From: Paenibacillus_L residui
GTDB lineage: Bacteria; Bacillota; Bacilli; Paenibacillales; NBRC-103111
Direction of reading: 5' to 3'
Length of the DNA: 64,000 bases
Assembly (NCBI RefSeq): GCF_042677205.1
Contig: NZ_JBHTIU010000031.1
Location: 62,001 to 126,000, forward strand
The notes beneath the pieces are model-generated. The model ran no database searches, was not told the DNA's origin, and saw only the letters and a program-made list of their open reading frames with translations. Positions 8,509-15,973 of the stretch are shown in pieces; position 1 is the stretch's first letter, and each line of letters starts with the position of its first letter. Position numbers and translations under genes: made by a program.

Positions 8509-10011
8509 TTACGGCTGTTTAGCATCAAGAAGCTGTTGAATTCGGCGGCTCGCTTCCTCGTTCCCCGCAGCTTCGTAGGCATGCAGCATCAGCTCATAAT
8601 CATTAACCGTCGGGTTTTCCAATCGTTCGAGATAAGTAAGCGCCTTGGCTTTATCCCCTTCCTCCCCGTAGCGGAAGCCGGTAAACCACAGCCGGGCGAG
8701 CGCCCGCAGGGCATAAGGATGGTCCAGCTGCTTTTCATAAGCCTGGACAGCCTCCTCATACCGGTGTTCCATGACGTAGCGGTCCCCTTCCAACTGCTCC
8801 CGGTCATCGATCGTGAAGTAAGGAACCTGATTGTCATTTAACAAATAATAACCGCTGGAGCTGCTGATCTTACGCCCTACGGCATCGAATGCATCCACGT
8901 ACCAGGTAAACTCCCCTCCCGGGAAGATTGCTCCCAGAACTCCCTGTGTAGACAGCCACATCTCATCCTGGCTGTAAGACACGGGAATTCCCCGCCGATA
9001 ATTCCGGAGTGTATCCAAATCATATTCGGCGGTGGTTTCCGTCCATTTTTCATTCAGCAATACTGTAGAGCTCCCGGCCACTTTGCCCTGCTTATCACGG
9101 TCTATGGAAGTGATGCCCAGTTGATAATAAGAAGCCGCAGGATAAGGCTCCCACTCAAAACGGATAGCATCCCCGTCTATTAATTCCCGGTTAACCGGCG
9201 AGATCGTCTCCACCTTCGGCAGAAAGACGATATCGTAGCCGGCTGTCGAATGTTCACTTATCTCTGCCACCGGCTCCTCTTGTCCGGTCCGGTAAAACCC
9301 GCTGACGGCATCCGCTCCGATACCGACTCCCACTTCGTAATGACCAGACTCCACATCATAAAATCGGTAAGTTCCATCCGAATCCGTTATCGCTACCGGA
9401 TAATACCCGAAAGGATTGGAATACCACGTATTATTTTCTGTTTTTTTCCTCAATATGACAAAAACATCCTCGACTCCCTTACCTCCTACAATTACCCGGC
9501 CGGTTATTGACGGTTCTTCTCCGGGACGGGGCTGCCTGGATCTGATTGCCTCCAAATACCCCTGCGCCTCTTTTCCGACCCACTGGTTCTCGGAGGAAGC
9601 CAGTTGCTCGTAGACACGTTCGGCCTGCGGCCAGTTATTTTGGGCAAAATAAGCTTCCGCCAATCTGCGTCTCGCCTGCTCCGCATCACGGTAATCCGGA
9701 TATTCAGCGAGCAGCCTTTCCCATCGGTCTATCGCCAAGCCTAACTGGGCAGCCGTCTCTGAACGAGAGTAAGAGGAGCTATTAGGAAAAATATAAATCC
9801 GGTCCACCTTGTTGGTTTGAGCTCCTCTCATCGCCTTATCAGCCGACCAAAACAAGGCTTCGGGAGCTTCGGGACTCTTGGGAAACCAAGTCAGAAGCGC
9901 GTCATATTTCTCCATCTTCAACAGCCAGCCGGGAAGTGACACAACCAATCCTATAGCCATAAGGAGAAGGATAGATCCAGCTATGGCTATCGTTCTTATT
10001 TTTACCCTCAT
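8509..10011 (-). CDS. Membrane-anchored TPR and carboxypeptidase-regulatory-domain protein
   Basis: A 500-residue protein with one N-terminal membrane segment (about residues 8-28), so probably anchored with the bulk outside. TPR-like helices follow (about 60-160: RWERLLAEYPDYRDAEQARRRLAEAYF, FAQNNWPQAERVYEQL). A CarboxypepD_reg/Ig-like beta domain comes next (about 168-250, ITGRVIVGGKGVEDVFV). A fibronectin-like region (about 265-400) and a second TPR stretch at the C-terminus complete it. Its ATG overlaps the preceding gene by 4 bases, so it is the third gene of the ECF sigma operon and probably an output or sensor of that system. Specific role unknown. Confidence 0.8.
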   Translation of the reverse strand: MRVKIRTIAIAGSILLLMAIGLVVSLPGWLLKMEKYDALLTWFPKSPEAPEALFWSADKAMRGAQTNKVDRIYIFPNSSSYSRSETAAQLGLAIDRWERLLAEYPDYRDAEQARRRLAEAYFAQNNWPQAERVYEQLASSENQWVGKEAQGYLEAIRSRQPRPGEEPSITGRVIVGGKGVEDVFVILRKKTENNTWYSNPFGYYPVAITDSDGTYRFYDVESGHYEVGVGIGADAVSGFYRTGQEEPVAEISEHSTAGYDIVFLPKVETISPVNRELIDGDAIRFEWEPYPAASYYQLGITSIDRDKQGKVAGSSTVLLNEKWTETTAEYDLDTLRNYRRGIPVSYSQDEMWLSTQGVLGAIFPGGEFTWYVDAFDAVGRKISSSSGYYLLNDNQVPYFTIDDREQLEGDRYVMEHRYEEAVQAYEKQLDHPYALRALARLWFTGFRYGEEGDKAKALTYLERLENPTVNDYELMLHAYEAAGNEEASRRIQQLLDAKQP

Positions 10012-10325
10012 GGCCGATCTCCCCCTTCCTGCAACTGTTCCTCATAGAAAACCCCGCTGTTCAGCACGACAAGCTTGGGGCCGGCAGGCGCCTCCGGCTG
10101 TTGATCCCGGGATACCGGGTTAAACATAAGAACCGCCGCAAGAACCATCAATCCGACCACAGCCGCTACAAACGGATGCGGAATATATACCTCCTTCTCC
10201 AAGAAGGTTCGTTTCGCTTGCCGGAGGACGCTTGCTTTCATCGAGTCCGTAAATTGAACGGCGGACAATTCCTTGTCCAGTTGTTCCTTAATCTTTGCCG
10301 CTTCCTCTTTCGTCCAATTATTCAT
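10008..10325 (-). CDS. Short single-pass membrane protein, probable anti-sigma factor
   Basis: 105 residues: a charged N-terminal helical part (MNNWTKEEAAKIKEQLDKEL, about 1-45), one membrane segment (about 50-67, FVAAVVGLMVLAAVLMF) and a short outer tail. It overlaps the ECF sigma gene by 8 bases and the TPR gene by 4. The layout, cytoplasmic helical domain plus one membrane helix right after an ECF gene, is that of an anti-sigma factor. No zinc-type HxxxCxxC motif is present. The function is inferred from position and topology. Confidence 0.7.
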   Translation of the reverse strand: MNNWTKEEAAKIKEQLDKELSAVQFTDSMKASVLRQAKRTFLEKEVYIPHPFVAAVVGLMVLAAVLMFNPVSRDQQPEAPAGPKLVVLNSGVFYEEQLQEGGDRP

Positions 10326-10860
10326 TTTCCCACCCTCCCCGGATTAATTCCTTCTTCAGCATGGCCCTGCCTCGGGACAGCTTGCTTTTGACCGTTCCTT
10401 CTTTATCTCCGGTGATCTCCCCTATTTCCCGAATCGATAGATCCTGATAATAATGCAGAACAATAACCTCTCTATACGAATAAGGAATTCTCTGCAGGTG
10501 GTTCCACAGAGTTTGTTCTTCCACCATTTGTTCTATGTTGGAATCCGTTCCGACGATCTCTTGTTCTATCGGATCCCGGATAAACAGCCTCTTCCAGGAA
10601 GCCAGCCTCATCCTGCTCCGGCATAGATGAACGGCGATCCGGGTCAGCCAGCTTTGCAAGCTGCCCTGCCCTTTGTATTGGCTTATTTTTTGATAGGCCT
10701 TGAGAAAGACCTCCTGACTGATGTCCTCGGCCAGGTGCCGATCCTTCAAGAGCAGCGCGGCAGTCCGGTATATGCTGGTCCCGTAACGGTCCATAAGCCA
10801 AGCTAATGCGGAACCGTCCCCCTTCTGAAGTCTGTCTATCCATTCCTGTTCCGAGTTCAT
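10318..10860 (-). CDS. ECF-type RNA polymerase sigma factor
   Basis: A 180-residue group-4 sigma factor. Region 2 (about 5-75) has LAEDISQEVFLKAYQKISQYKGQGSL split by the usual aromatic helix and ends SWLTRIAVHLCRSRMR. Region 4 (about 118-172) has VIVLHYYQDLSIREIGEITG and GTVKSKLSRGRAMLKKEL. It heads a three-gene operon with a putative anti-sigma protein and a TPR protein. A candidate self-recognised promoter lies at 10891-10918. It resembles SigW/SigV-type factors in length, but I cannot assign a subgroup. Confidence 0.93.
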   Translation of the reverse strand: MNSEQEWIDRLQKGDGSALAWLMDRYGTSIYRTAALLLKDRHLAEDISQEVFLKAYQKISQYKGQGSLQSWLTRIAVHLCRSRMRLASWKRLFIRDPIEQEIVGTDSNIEQMVEEQTLWNHLQRIPYSYREVIVLHYYQDLSIREIGEITGDKEGTVKSKLSRGRAMLKKELIRGGWENE

Positions 10861-10890
10861 CCTTTACCCTCCCACCCCTTCTCTATATTA

Positions 10891-10918
10891 GACGGGGTAA
10901 GCCTCTGTTTCGGTTGCA
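10891..10918 (-). promoter_or_regulatory. Candidate ECF autoregulatory promoter
   Basis: On the minus strand TGCAACC, 17 bases, then CGTC (TAA), about 30 bases before the ECF sigma start. AAC at -35 and CGTC at -10 are the usual ECF promoter features. The spacing is at the long end, so this is a suggestion only. Confidence 0.45.
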
Positions 10919-10937
10919 ATTTAATTTAGTCGTAACA

Positions 10938-11014
10938 AGGATAAACGACTCGCCGTCCTTTTGGAAAGGCGCGTTTACCGATGACATATAAAAAAGCTTC
11001 TAACGGAGCCTCTT
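10938..11014. repeat. Dispersed repeat family C, copy 1
   Basis: The order GGATAAAC, GCCGTCCTT, GCGTTTACCGATGA, ATATAA, CTCTATCGGAGCC-like end is shared with 27658-27775. Here the blocks are GGATAAACGACTCGCCGTCC then GCGTTTACCGATGACATATA, followed by CTTCTAACGGAGCC. Copy 2 carries about 35 extra bases in the middle. Confidence 0.65.
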
Positions 11015-11050
11015 CGAAGACGAATAACCCGGTATTAGAGGAAGCTTTTT
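10991..11050. terminator. Long hairpin with A/T-run ends
   Basis: AAAAAGCTTC (10991-11000) pairs perfectly with GAAGCTTTTT (11041-11050) around a loop of 40 bases, which is itself partly self-complementary. It could terminate in either direction. It lies beyond the sspH terminator and overlaps repeat family C copy 1. Confidence 0.4.
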
Positions 11051-11142
11051 ATGCCAATTAGAAAGTTTGTTCCACTTTAATGCTTTATGAACTTAAATTT
11101 TCTAATGTGGTAAGAACAGGAATTGATACTTCTATATTTCAA

Positions 11143-11180
11143 AAAAAGAAAGACCCCGGCCAATTAAGGCGCGGGATCTT
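11143..11180 (-). terminator. Terminator of the sspH-type gene
   Basis: The minus strand has a GC-rich imperfect stem (GATCCCGCG with CGGGGTC) followed by TCTTTCTTTTTTT, starting just after the stop at 11185. Confidence 0.6.
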
Positions 11181-11184
11181 CTCC

Positions 11185-11364
11185 CTAAACTTCATGAAGC
11201 TCTTCCAGCGGAACAAACCTCATCTCTTCCGGCTTATGCTCCACATGAACTTTGGCCGTCCGGCTCTCCGTATCCACACTGTCGATCCAGACCCGTTGGC
11301 CGTTTACTTCTACATTAATTTTGTTCTCGGAATCGAGAATTTCCTTGGCTCTTAGCAAATCCAT
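11185..11364 (-). CDS. sspH: Small acid-soluble spore protein, H family
   Basis: A 59-residue protein found by reading the minus strand: it begins MDLLRAKEILDSENKINVEV, then has NGQRVWIDSVD and TAKVHVEHKPEE, and ends VPLEELHEV. This matches the H-type SASP family of Bacillales, whose members (about 59 residues) begin M-x-x-x-R-A/V-K-x-I/L and contain a V-x-I-x-x-V/C-D motif in the middle. H-type SASPs are made in the forespore and kept in the spore core. AAAGGAGG lies 6 bases before the ATG, and a terminator follows at once. It is shorter than most ORF cut-offs, so it is easily missed. The family is clear by pattern; the exact paralogue letter is by analogy. Confidence 0.85.
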   Translation of the reverse strand: MDLLRAKEILDSENKINVEVNGQRVWIDSVDTESRTAKVHVEHKPEEMRFVPLEELHEV

Positions 11365-11422
11365 GATATCCCCTCCTTTCTCTCGATATGTCCGGATCGT
11401 TGAGTTGACTGCGAAAAGAACC

Positions 11423-11626
11423 TCAGTCTTCGTCTTCCTCCAGGTTCAAGAACGATTCCTCTTCGTCCATAGTATCCGTGGTCGACTCGTCAATCCATCC
11501 GTTGTCCACCGTTACATTTCCCCCGCCTAACCCTTCGTTAACCATCCGGTCAATATCCATGAAGCGTTCGTCTCTTCCTTCGTTTAACTCATCCTGCTTT
11601 CTTTTATCCTCTTTATTTTCCGCCAT
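11423..11626 (-). CDS. Small acidic protein of unknown function
   Basis: 67 residues, very acidic (a C-terminal run of Asp and Glu), no Cys, no membrane segment. It contains MVNEGLGGGNVT and a tail DEEESFLNLEEDED. The pattern recalls small conserved hypothetical proteins of spore formers, but I do not recognise the family. AAAGGCGG lies about 12 bases before the ATG. It sits upstream of, and in the same direction as, the sspH-type gene with a 58-base gap, so the two may be co-transcribed. Confidence 0.65.
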   Translation of the reverse strand: MAENKEDKRKQDELNEGRDERFMDIDRMVNEGLGGGNVTVDNGWIDESTTDTMDEEESFLNLEEDED

Positions 11627-11827
11627 ACTCTAAGCCCGCCTTTCATTAACATTTAGTTGAAATTTTCTGTGCCAATATAGCTTACTTTATCCCCGATCCA
11701 CCCGAACCATTCATAATCCTGACAGCCGGATACATACTAACATCGGAGCCTCTTTCGTGACGGACAGACCAGGGGCAGGAATTCCGGTCTTACCGCTTTT
11801 AGAAGCCGTTCTATTTGGAAATAATAA
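11627..11827. other. Intergenic stretch before the tandem repeat
   Basis: No gene is supported. A putative promoter for the acidic protein gene should be here, but none is convincing. Confidence 0.4.
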
Positions 11828-12019
11828 TAAATACCCCACAAAGTGAAGTATGCCTTCGTAGCTTATTCCGGGTACTTTGCGGGGAGCCCTGTAAATACCC
11901 CACAAAGTGAAGTATGCCTTCGTAGCTTATTCCGGGTACTTTGCGGGGAGCCCTGTAAATACCCCACAAAGTGAAGTATGCCTTCGAAGCTTATTCCGGG
12001 TACTTTGCGGGGAGCCCCG
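11828..12019. repeat. Three tandem copies of a 64-base palindromic repeat (family B)
   Basis: Copies start at 11828, 11892 and 11956, exactly 64 bases apart and almost identical (one change, GTAGC to GAAGC, in the third). Each holds CCCCACAAAGT and, 29 bases on, ACTTTGCGGGG, which pair with one mismatch to form a stem. Related single copies lie at 33381-33440, 51232-51260 (partial) and 59902-59964. There is no variable spacer, so this is not a CRISPR. It lies just upstream of the Ku gene. Confidence 0.9.
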
Positions 12020-12086
12020 GAACTTATGTCGAGTCCTTATTCTTTTTCGCTTCACTTCAATTTAGTTTTAAAGGAGGGTACCAGGG

Positions 12087-12917
12087 ATGCATACGCTTTG
12101 GAAAGGAGCCATCAGCTTCGGTCTTGTCCATGTTCCCGTAAAAATGTTCGCCGCCACGGAAGACAAAGATATCAGCATGCGGTATATCCACAAGGAATGC
12201 GGTACGCCTATTTCCTACGTCCGCAAGTGTAAGTCCTGCGACCGGGAGATTGATTGGGAGGAAATTACTAAAGGCTATGAGTATGAGCCGGGGCATTTTG
12301 TTCTGTTTGAGAAGGATGAGCTGGAGAGTCTCTCCTCAGAGATTAACAAAGAAATCAAAATCATGGATTTTGTCGATTTGGAGGACATCGATCCGATCTA
12401 TTTTCAAAAAACTTATTACCTGTCGCCGGGGGATACCGGTTCGAACGCTTATAACCTGCTGCTCGAATCGATCAAGCAAACGGGCAAAATCGGTATAGCG
12501 ACCGTCTCCATCCGTTCCAAGAGCAGTCTTGCCGCCATCCGCATTATTAACAATTGCATTGCCATGGAGACCATTTTCTACCCGGACGAGATCCGCTCTA
12601 CTTCCCAAGTGCCGAACCTTCCCGAGAATGCGTCCATTAATGAAAAAGAGCTGGATATGGCAAAAATGCTCATCGAGCAATTGTCCGGTCCTTTCGAGCC
12701 GGATAAGTACAGCGATAATTACCGAAGCGCCCTGATGGATGCCATTCAGCAAAAAATCGCCGGCCAGGAGGTCAGGGTCGCTCCGGAGCAGCCTAAAACC
12801 AATGTTATCGATCTGATGGCCGCCCTGCAGGCCAGTTTGGATGCCGTCAAGCCTAAGGAAACGAAGCCGAAGGCTCCCAAAGGGCGGGGCAAAAAAGCGA
12901 AGGAGACCGTTTCCTGA
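12087..12917 (+). CDS. ku: DNA end-binding protein Ku
   Basis: A 276-residue bacterial Ku (YkoV) homodimer protein that binds double-strand ends and recruits LigD for non-homologous end joining. The signature start MHTLWKGAISFGLVHVPVKM is followed by IHKECGTPISYVRKCKSC and YEYEPGHFVLFEKDELE. DIDPIYFQKTYYLSPGDTGSNAY and EVRVAPE come later. The basic C-terminal tail (KPKAPKGRGKKAKE) is typical and binds DNA. AAAGGAGGG is 8 bases upstream. It is followed by ligase and polymerase genes in the same direction. In B. subtilis the equivalent genes act in spores. Confidence 0.97.
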   Translation: MHTLWKGAISFGLVHVPVKMFAATEDKDISMRYIHKECGTPISYVRKCKSCDREIDWEEITKGYEYEPGHFVLFEKDELESLSSEINKEIKIMDFVDLEDIDPIYFQKTYYLSPGDTGSNAYNLLLESIKQTGKIGIATVSIRSKSSLAAIRIINNCIAMETIFYPDEIRSTSQVPNLPENASINEKELDMAKMLIEQLSGPFEPDKYSDNYRSALMDAIQQKIAGQEVRVAPEQPKTNVIDLMAALQASLDAVKPKETKPKAPKGRGKKAKETVS

Positions 12918-12918
12918 C

Positions 12919-13833
12919 ATGCACCCTCCGTTTGATCCCATGTCCCCCATTCTTCGCGAACAGCTTCCCGAAGGAACCGATTGGGGGTATCAGCTGAAAT
13001 GGGACGGGGTCCGGCTGATTGCCCATATCGACGCGGGACGGGTCGAGCTGTATTCGCGCAAAATGCTCTCCAAAAACTCGGTATACCCGGAGCTTGCCGC
13101 TTCTTTGTCCGCGGTAGGCGGCAGGTGTGTGCTCGACGGGGAAGCGATAGTATTCGACCCGGTCAAGCAGCGTCCCGTGTTTCAGAAAGTTCTTCAGAGG
13201 GAAAGAATGCGGAGCCCCGGGACGATTTCCCAGGCCGGTTCCAGGCAGCCGGTGCAATACGTGCTGTTCGATCTTCTTCAGGACGGATCGGAGGACCTGT
13301 CCGGACTTCCCTATCAGGAGAGACATCAGCGTCTGCTTAACAAATTTCCGGACAAGAACGGCTTGTTCTTCGTTACCGACCTGTATGAAGATGGCGAGTC
13401 TTTATGGAAGTGGGTTGAAGAGCATCAATGGGAGGGCGTTGTCAGCAAGCGCTTGACCAGCACTTACCGGGAAGGAAAGAAGCACGGAGATTGGTACAAG
13501 AAAAAAACAGCACTGCAGCTGGAAGTGATGATCGTCGGCGTAACGATAAGAGAAGGACGTCTGGCCAGCCTCGTTATGGTGATGGACGGAGTTTATTTAG
13601 GCAAGGTATCACTGGGACTAAATGAGCAGATGAAGCGTCAGCTTCTAGATTTCGCTCTTGCGGACAGCGCACGGCAGTCCCCCTTCGCCTCCTTGCCCTC
13701 CGATTTGAGGCGGGATCGGCTCATTTGGCTGCAGACTCCTTTTGCCATTGTAGTCACCGGCCTGGAAATTACCGATGCCGGACTGCTGCGCCATCCCAAA
13801 ATCGTTACCTTCGGTCCGATGACCCGGCAGTGA
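12919..13833 (+). CDS. ligD: ATP-dependent DNA ligase (LigD ligase domain, stand-alone)
   Basis: 304 residues that contain the ligase catalytic core only. Motif I KWDGVR places the AMP-accepting lysine at Lys27. LYSRKM, LDGEAIVFD (motif III), WEGVVSKR (motif IV) and DWYKKK (motif V) follow, then an OB-fold part with EVMIVGV and LEITDAGLLRHPKIVTF. I start at ATG 12919, one base after the Ku stop. AAGGAGA lies inside the Ku end, and the longer frame is only Ku sequence in another frame. In B. subtilis LigD the ligase and polymerase are one chain. Here the polymerase is a separate gene in another frame. Confidence 0.93.
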   Translation: MHPPFDPMSPILREQLPEGTDWGYQLKWDGVRLIAHIDAGRVELYSRKMLSKNSVYPELAASLSAVGGRCVLDGEAIVFDPVKQRPVFQKVLQRERMRSPGTISQAGSRQPVQYVLFDLLQDGSEDLSGLPYQERHQRLLNKFPDKNGLFFVTDLYEDGESLWKWVEEHQWEGVVSKRLTSTYREGKKHGDWYKKKTALQLEVMIVGVTIREGRLASLVMVMDGVYLGKVSLGLNEQMKRQLLDFALADSARQSPFASLPSDLRRDRLIWLQTPFAIVVTGLEITDAGLLRHPKIVTFGPMTRQ

Positions 13834-13919
13834 AAGGCTGCAGACTTGAACCGGCAGTATAGAAAGCTATGAGAGGAGGGGGGCGCCTGCCAGCGCATCG
13901 CGCACGGCGATACGGCGCC

Positions 13920-14810
13920 ATGCCTATGAAGAGCGCCACCAAAGGAGTGGTTCAAATTGAAGGGCATGACTTGACGATTACCAACCCGGACAAAATTTTA
14001 TGGCCCGAGCAGAACATCTCCAAGCTGACTTATTTGCAGAAGCTCATTGTCCTTTCTCCCTATTTGCTGAAATATTGCCGGGATCGCTATTTGACTACGA
14101 TCCGGTATCCCCATGGAATTCATGACAAATCGTTCTATCAGAAAAATTGCCCGGAGCCGACTCCCGCTTTCGTCAAGACGGCCATGCTCCAAGGCATCCG
14201 CTATGTCAATATGGATTCCGTCCCCACCTTGCTGTGGCTCGGAAATTTAGCCTGTCTGGAATTCCATTCTTCCTTCCATCATATAGGAAGCGAACGGCCG
14301 TCCGAGTGGATTCTGGATATCGATCCGTCTTTGGATCACGAGCCCCGCATTATGTACGCCGTCAGCCTGATCGGTGACGTGCTGGATTCGATGAACATCC
14401 GATCTGTTCCCAAAACTTCAGGAGCGTCCGGCGTGCAAATTTTCATCCCGATTCTTCCCAAGTACACCTTCGAACAGCTTCGTGCCATCGGAGAATTTAT
14501 CGGCAAATATTTGGTGCAGAAGTATCCCGCTTTATTTACCATTGAACGGCTCAAAAAAAATCGCGGCGATCTCATTTATGTCGACTACCTGCAGCATTGG
14601 TACGGCAAGACTCTGTCGGCCCCGTACACTCCCAGAGCTCGGGAACACGCCACCGTCTCTACTCCTTTACTCTGGGAGGAGGTCCGCCGGGATTGCGATA
14701 TCCGTCAATTCAATCTGTTGACCATTGAGGAACGGCTGAAGCAGTACGGGGATTTAATCGAGCGAGTTGAACCGCAGTCATTGGATCATGTTCTGAAAAT
14801 TATTACCTAA
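13920..14810 (+). CDS. ligD: LigD-type primase-polymerase
   Basis: An archaeo-eukaryotic primase fold polymerase (LigD_pol) of about 296 residues that fills gaps during end joining. Catalytic acidic residues are Asp133 and Asp135 in LDIDPS and Asp222 in IYVDYLQH. Also visible are ITNPDKILWPE, FYQKNCPEPTP, and KTSGASGVQIFIPI. The family often has His where this has Gln (GVQ). The start is unsure: ATG 13920 or 13926 has no good site at normal distance. GAGGAGGGGG at 13873-13883 would suit a non-ATG start near 13887, and an earlier ATG is at 13869. The stop is 11 bases from the convergent cdaS stop. Confidence 0.9.
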   Translation: MPMKSATKGVVQIEGHDLTITNPDKILWPEQNISKLTYLQKLIVLSPYLLKYCRDRYLTTIRYPHGIHDKSFYQKNCPEPTPAFVKTAMLQGIRYVNMDSVPTLLWLGNLACLEFHSSFHHIGSERPSEWILDIDPSLDHEPRIMYAVSLIGDVLDSMNIRSVPKTSGASGVQIFIPILPKYTFEQLRAIGEFIGKYLVQKYPALFTIERLKKNRGDLIYVDYLQHWYGKTLSAPYTPRAREHATVSTPLLWEEVRRDCDIRQFNLLTIEERLKQYGDLIERVEPQSLDHVLKIIT

Positions 14811-14821
14811 CTCCTGCGAGG

Positions 14822-15451
14822 TTAAGGGTTGATCACCGGATAAAGCTGCCCTTTATAGGCAAAGGAGGATCGCCCGGTTTCTTCGGAGACGACCAGAACG
14901 ATTGCATCGCTTTTCTCCGATAGGCCGATTGCGGCGCGATGCCGGGTTCCCAGCTTCCTCTGTCCGAACATGGTATTGGTGAGCGGGAGAACGTTGGCAG
15001 CGGAAATAATTTGATTCGCCCGTACCAGCACCGCCCCGTCATGAAGCGGGTTGCCCGGGTAGAAAATCGATTCCAGAAGCGTATAAGTTATCGCCGCACC
15101 GATCGGTGTACCGGGCTGCACTAACCATTCCAGCGGCTCGCTGCGTTCAACCGCTATCAAGGCCCCGTGCCTACGCTCAGACAAATGTCTAATGCTTATT
15201 GACAAATCGACGTATTTATCGGTAAATGGAGCCAAATAACAGTTCAGATAAAAGGTCGCGGCCCTGGATTCCAGCTGGATCAACCGTTCCTTGAAAGTTT
15301 CAATTTGCCCCAGAACACATCGATCTTCGTTGTTGAAAACTTCCAGACTTGCTTCTATATCTTCCTTCATTTGCTGTAAATCAAGCTTCAACTGCTCTTT
15401 TAAGGGAGAAAAATCACAGTCCGCCTTCGGAGTTTTTACTTCATTGGTCAT
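14822..15451 (-). CDS. cdaS: Sporulation-type diadenylate cyclase CdaS
   Basis: 209 residues. It makes cyclic di-AMP from two ATP. The C-terminal DAC domain shows the catalytic DGA (138-140, in NPLHDGAVLVR) and RHR (170-172, in LGTRHRAAIG). The N-terminal 75 residues form two charged helices, the autoinhibitory part typical of CdaS (YojJ) rather than of membrane-bound CdaA or DNA-scanning DisA. Length equals the B. subtilis protein (about 207). A near-consensus sigma-G promoter at 15483-15513 fits expression in the forespore. It is convergent with the Ku-ligase-polymerase genes. Confidence 0.95.
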   Translation of the reverse strand: MTNEVKTPKADCDFSPLKEQLKLDLQQMKEDIEASLEVFNNEDRCVLGQIETFKERLIQLESRAATFYLNCYLAPFTDKYVDLSISIRHLSERRHGALIAVERSEPLEWLVQPGTPIGAAITYTLLESIFYPGNPLHDGAVLVRANQIISAANVLPLTNTMFGQRKLGTRHRAAIGLSEKSDAIVLVVSEETGRSSFAYKGQLYPVINP

Positions 15452-15482
15452 ATCATCACATCCCTATTTTTGCCCTTTATGA

Positions 15483-15513
15483 CAGTATGACCGTTTACCA
15501 TCACTCACATTCA
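15483..15513 (-). promoter_or_regulatory. Sigma-G promoter of cdaS
   Basis: On the minus strand TGAATG, 18 bases, then CATACTG. The sigma-G consensus is TGAATA-N17/18-CATACTA, so each box differs at one base. It is about 35 bases before the cdaS ATG. B. subtilis cdaS is known to be sigma-G dependent. Confidence 0.8.
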
Positions 15514-15598
15514 GCAGGAATGTTGGTTTCAGACCCATTTTCTCAGCAGACCGGCAGGTTTGTCATAGTCCTATGGCCCACCTGATCATGACCTTCTT

Positions 15599-15855
15599 GT
15601 AATGGTTAAACAGCGAAAATGTAACGGAACTGGGAGAACCTATTTCGTCAAAATAGGCGGTTTTTTTAGACTAACGGAAACAGTTGCGCTTATTGCTTAG
15701 AATTCTCCTACTTTCGTGAGTATTTTTTGGGAATAAGGTCATCAGGTTCCGTTAAAATTACCGAAAGGCTCTTCTGGGGTAATTAAGGTCTCTGAGATCC
15801 GTTAAAACCAAACCGTGTAGGTTTTCGCATGATATTTGGTTGTACACCAATGCAT
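15599..15855 (+). repeat. Dispersed repeat family A, copy 2
   Basis: Same block order as copy 1 (8126-8465) but without the terminal duplication. The hairpin CCTATTT-CGTCA-AAATAGG here is CCTAATT-CGTCA-AATTAGG in copy 1: one base pair has changed on both sides, keeping the stem. A run of seven T follows in both. It lies between the cdaS promoter and the end of the transglutaminase-like gene. Confidence 0.8.
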
Positions 15856-15973
15856 TTTTGTCGGAATAACGATTGCAGCAACCGTTACACCTTTTCATCA
15901 GCATTTTCTATTATGGCAATTGGCTATGACCAAGCTTATATTTGCCAATCACACTAAAATCATGGAGTCATCA

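Noticed and set aside
11828..12019. Possible CRISPR array
   Set aside because: The three units are contiguous and almost identical over all 64 bases, with no variable spacers and no cas genes.
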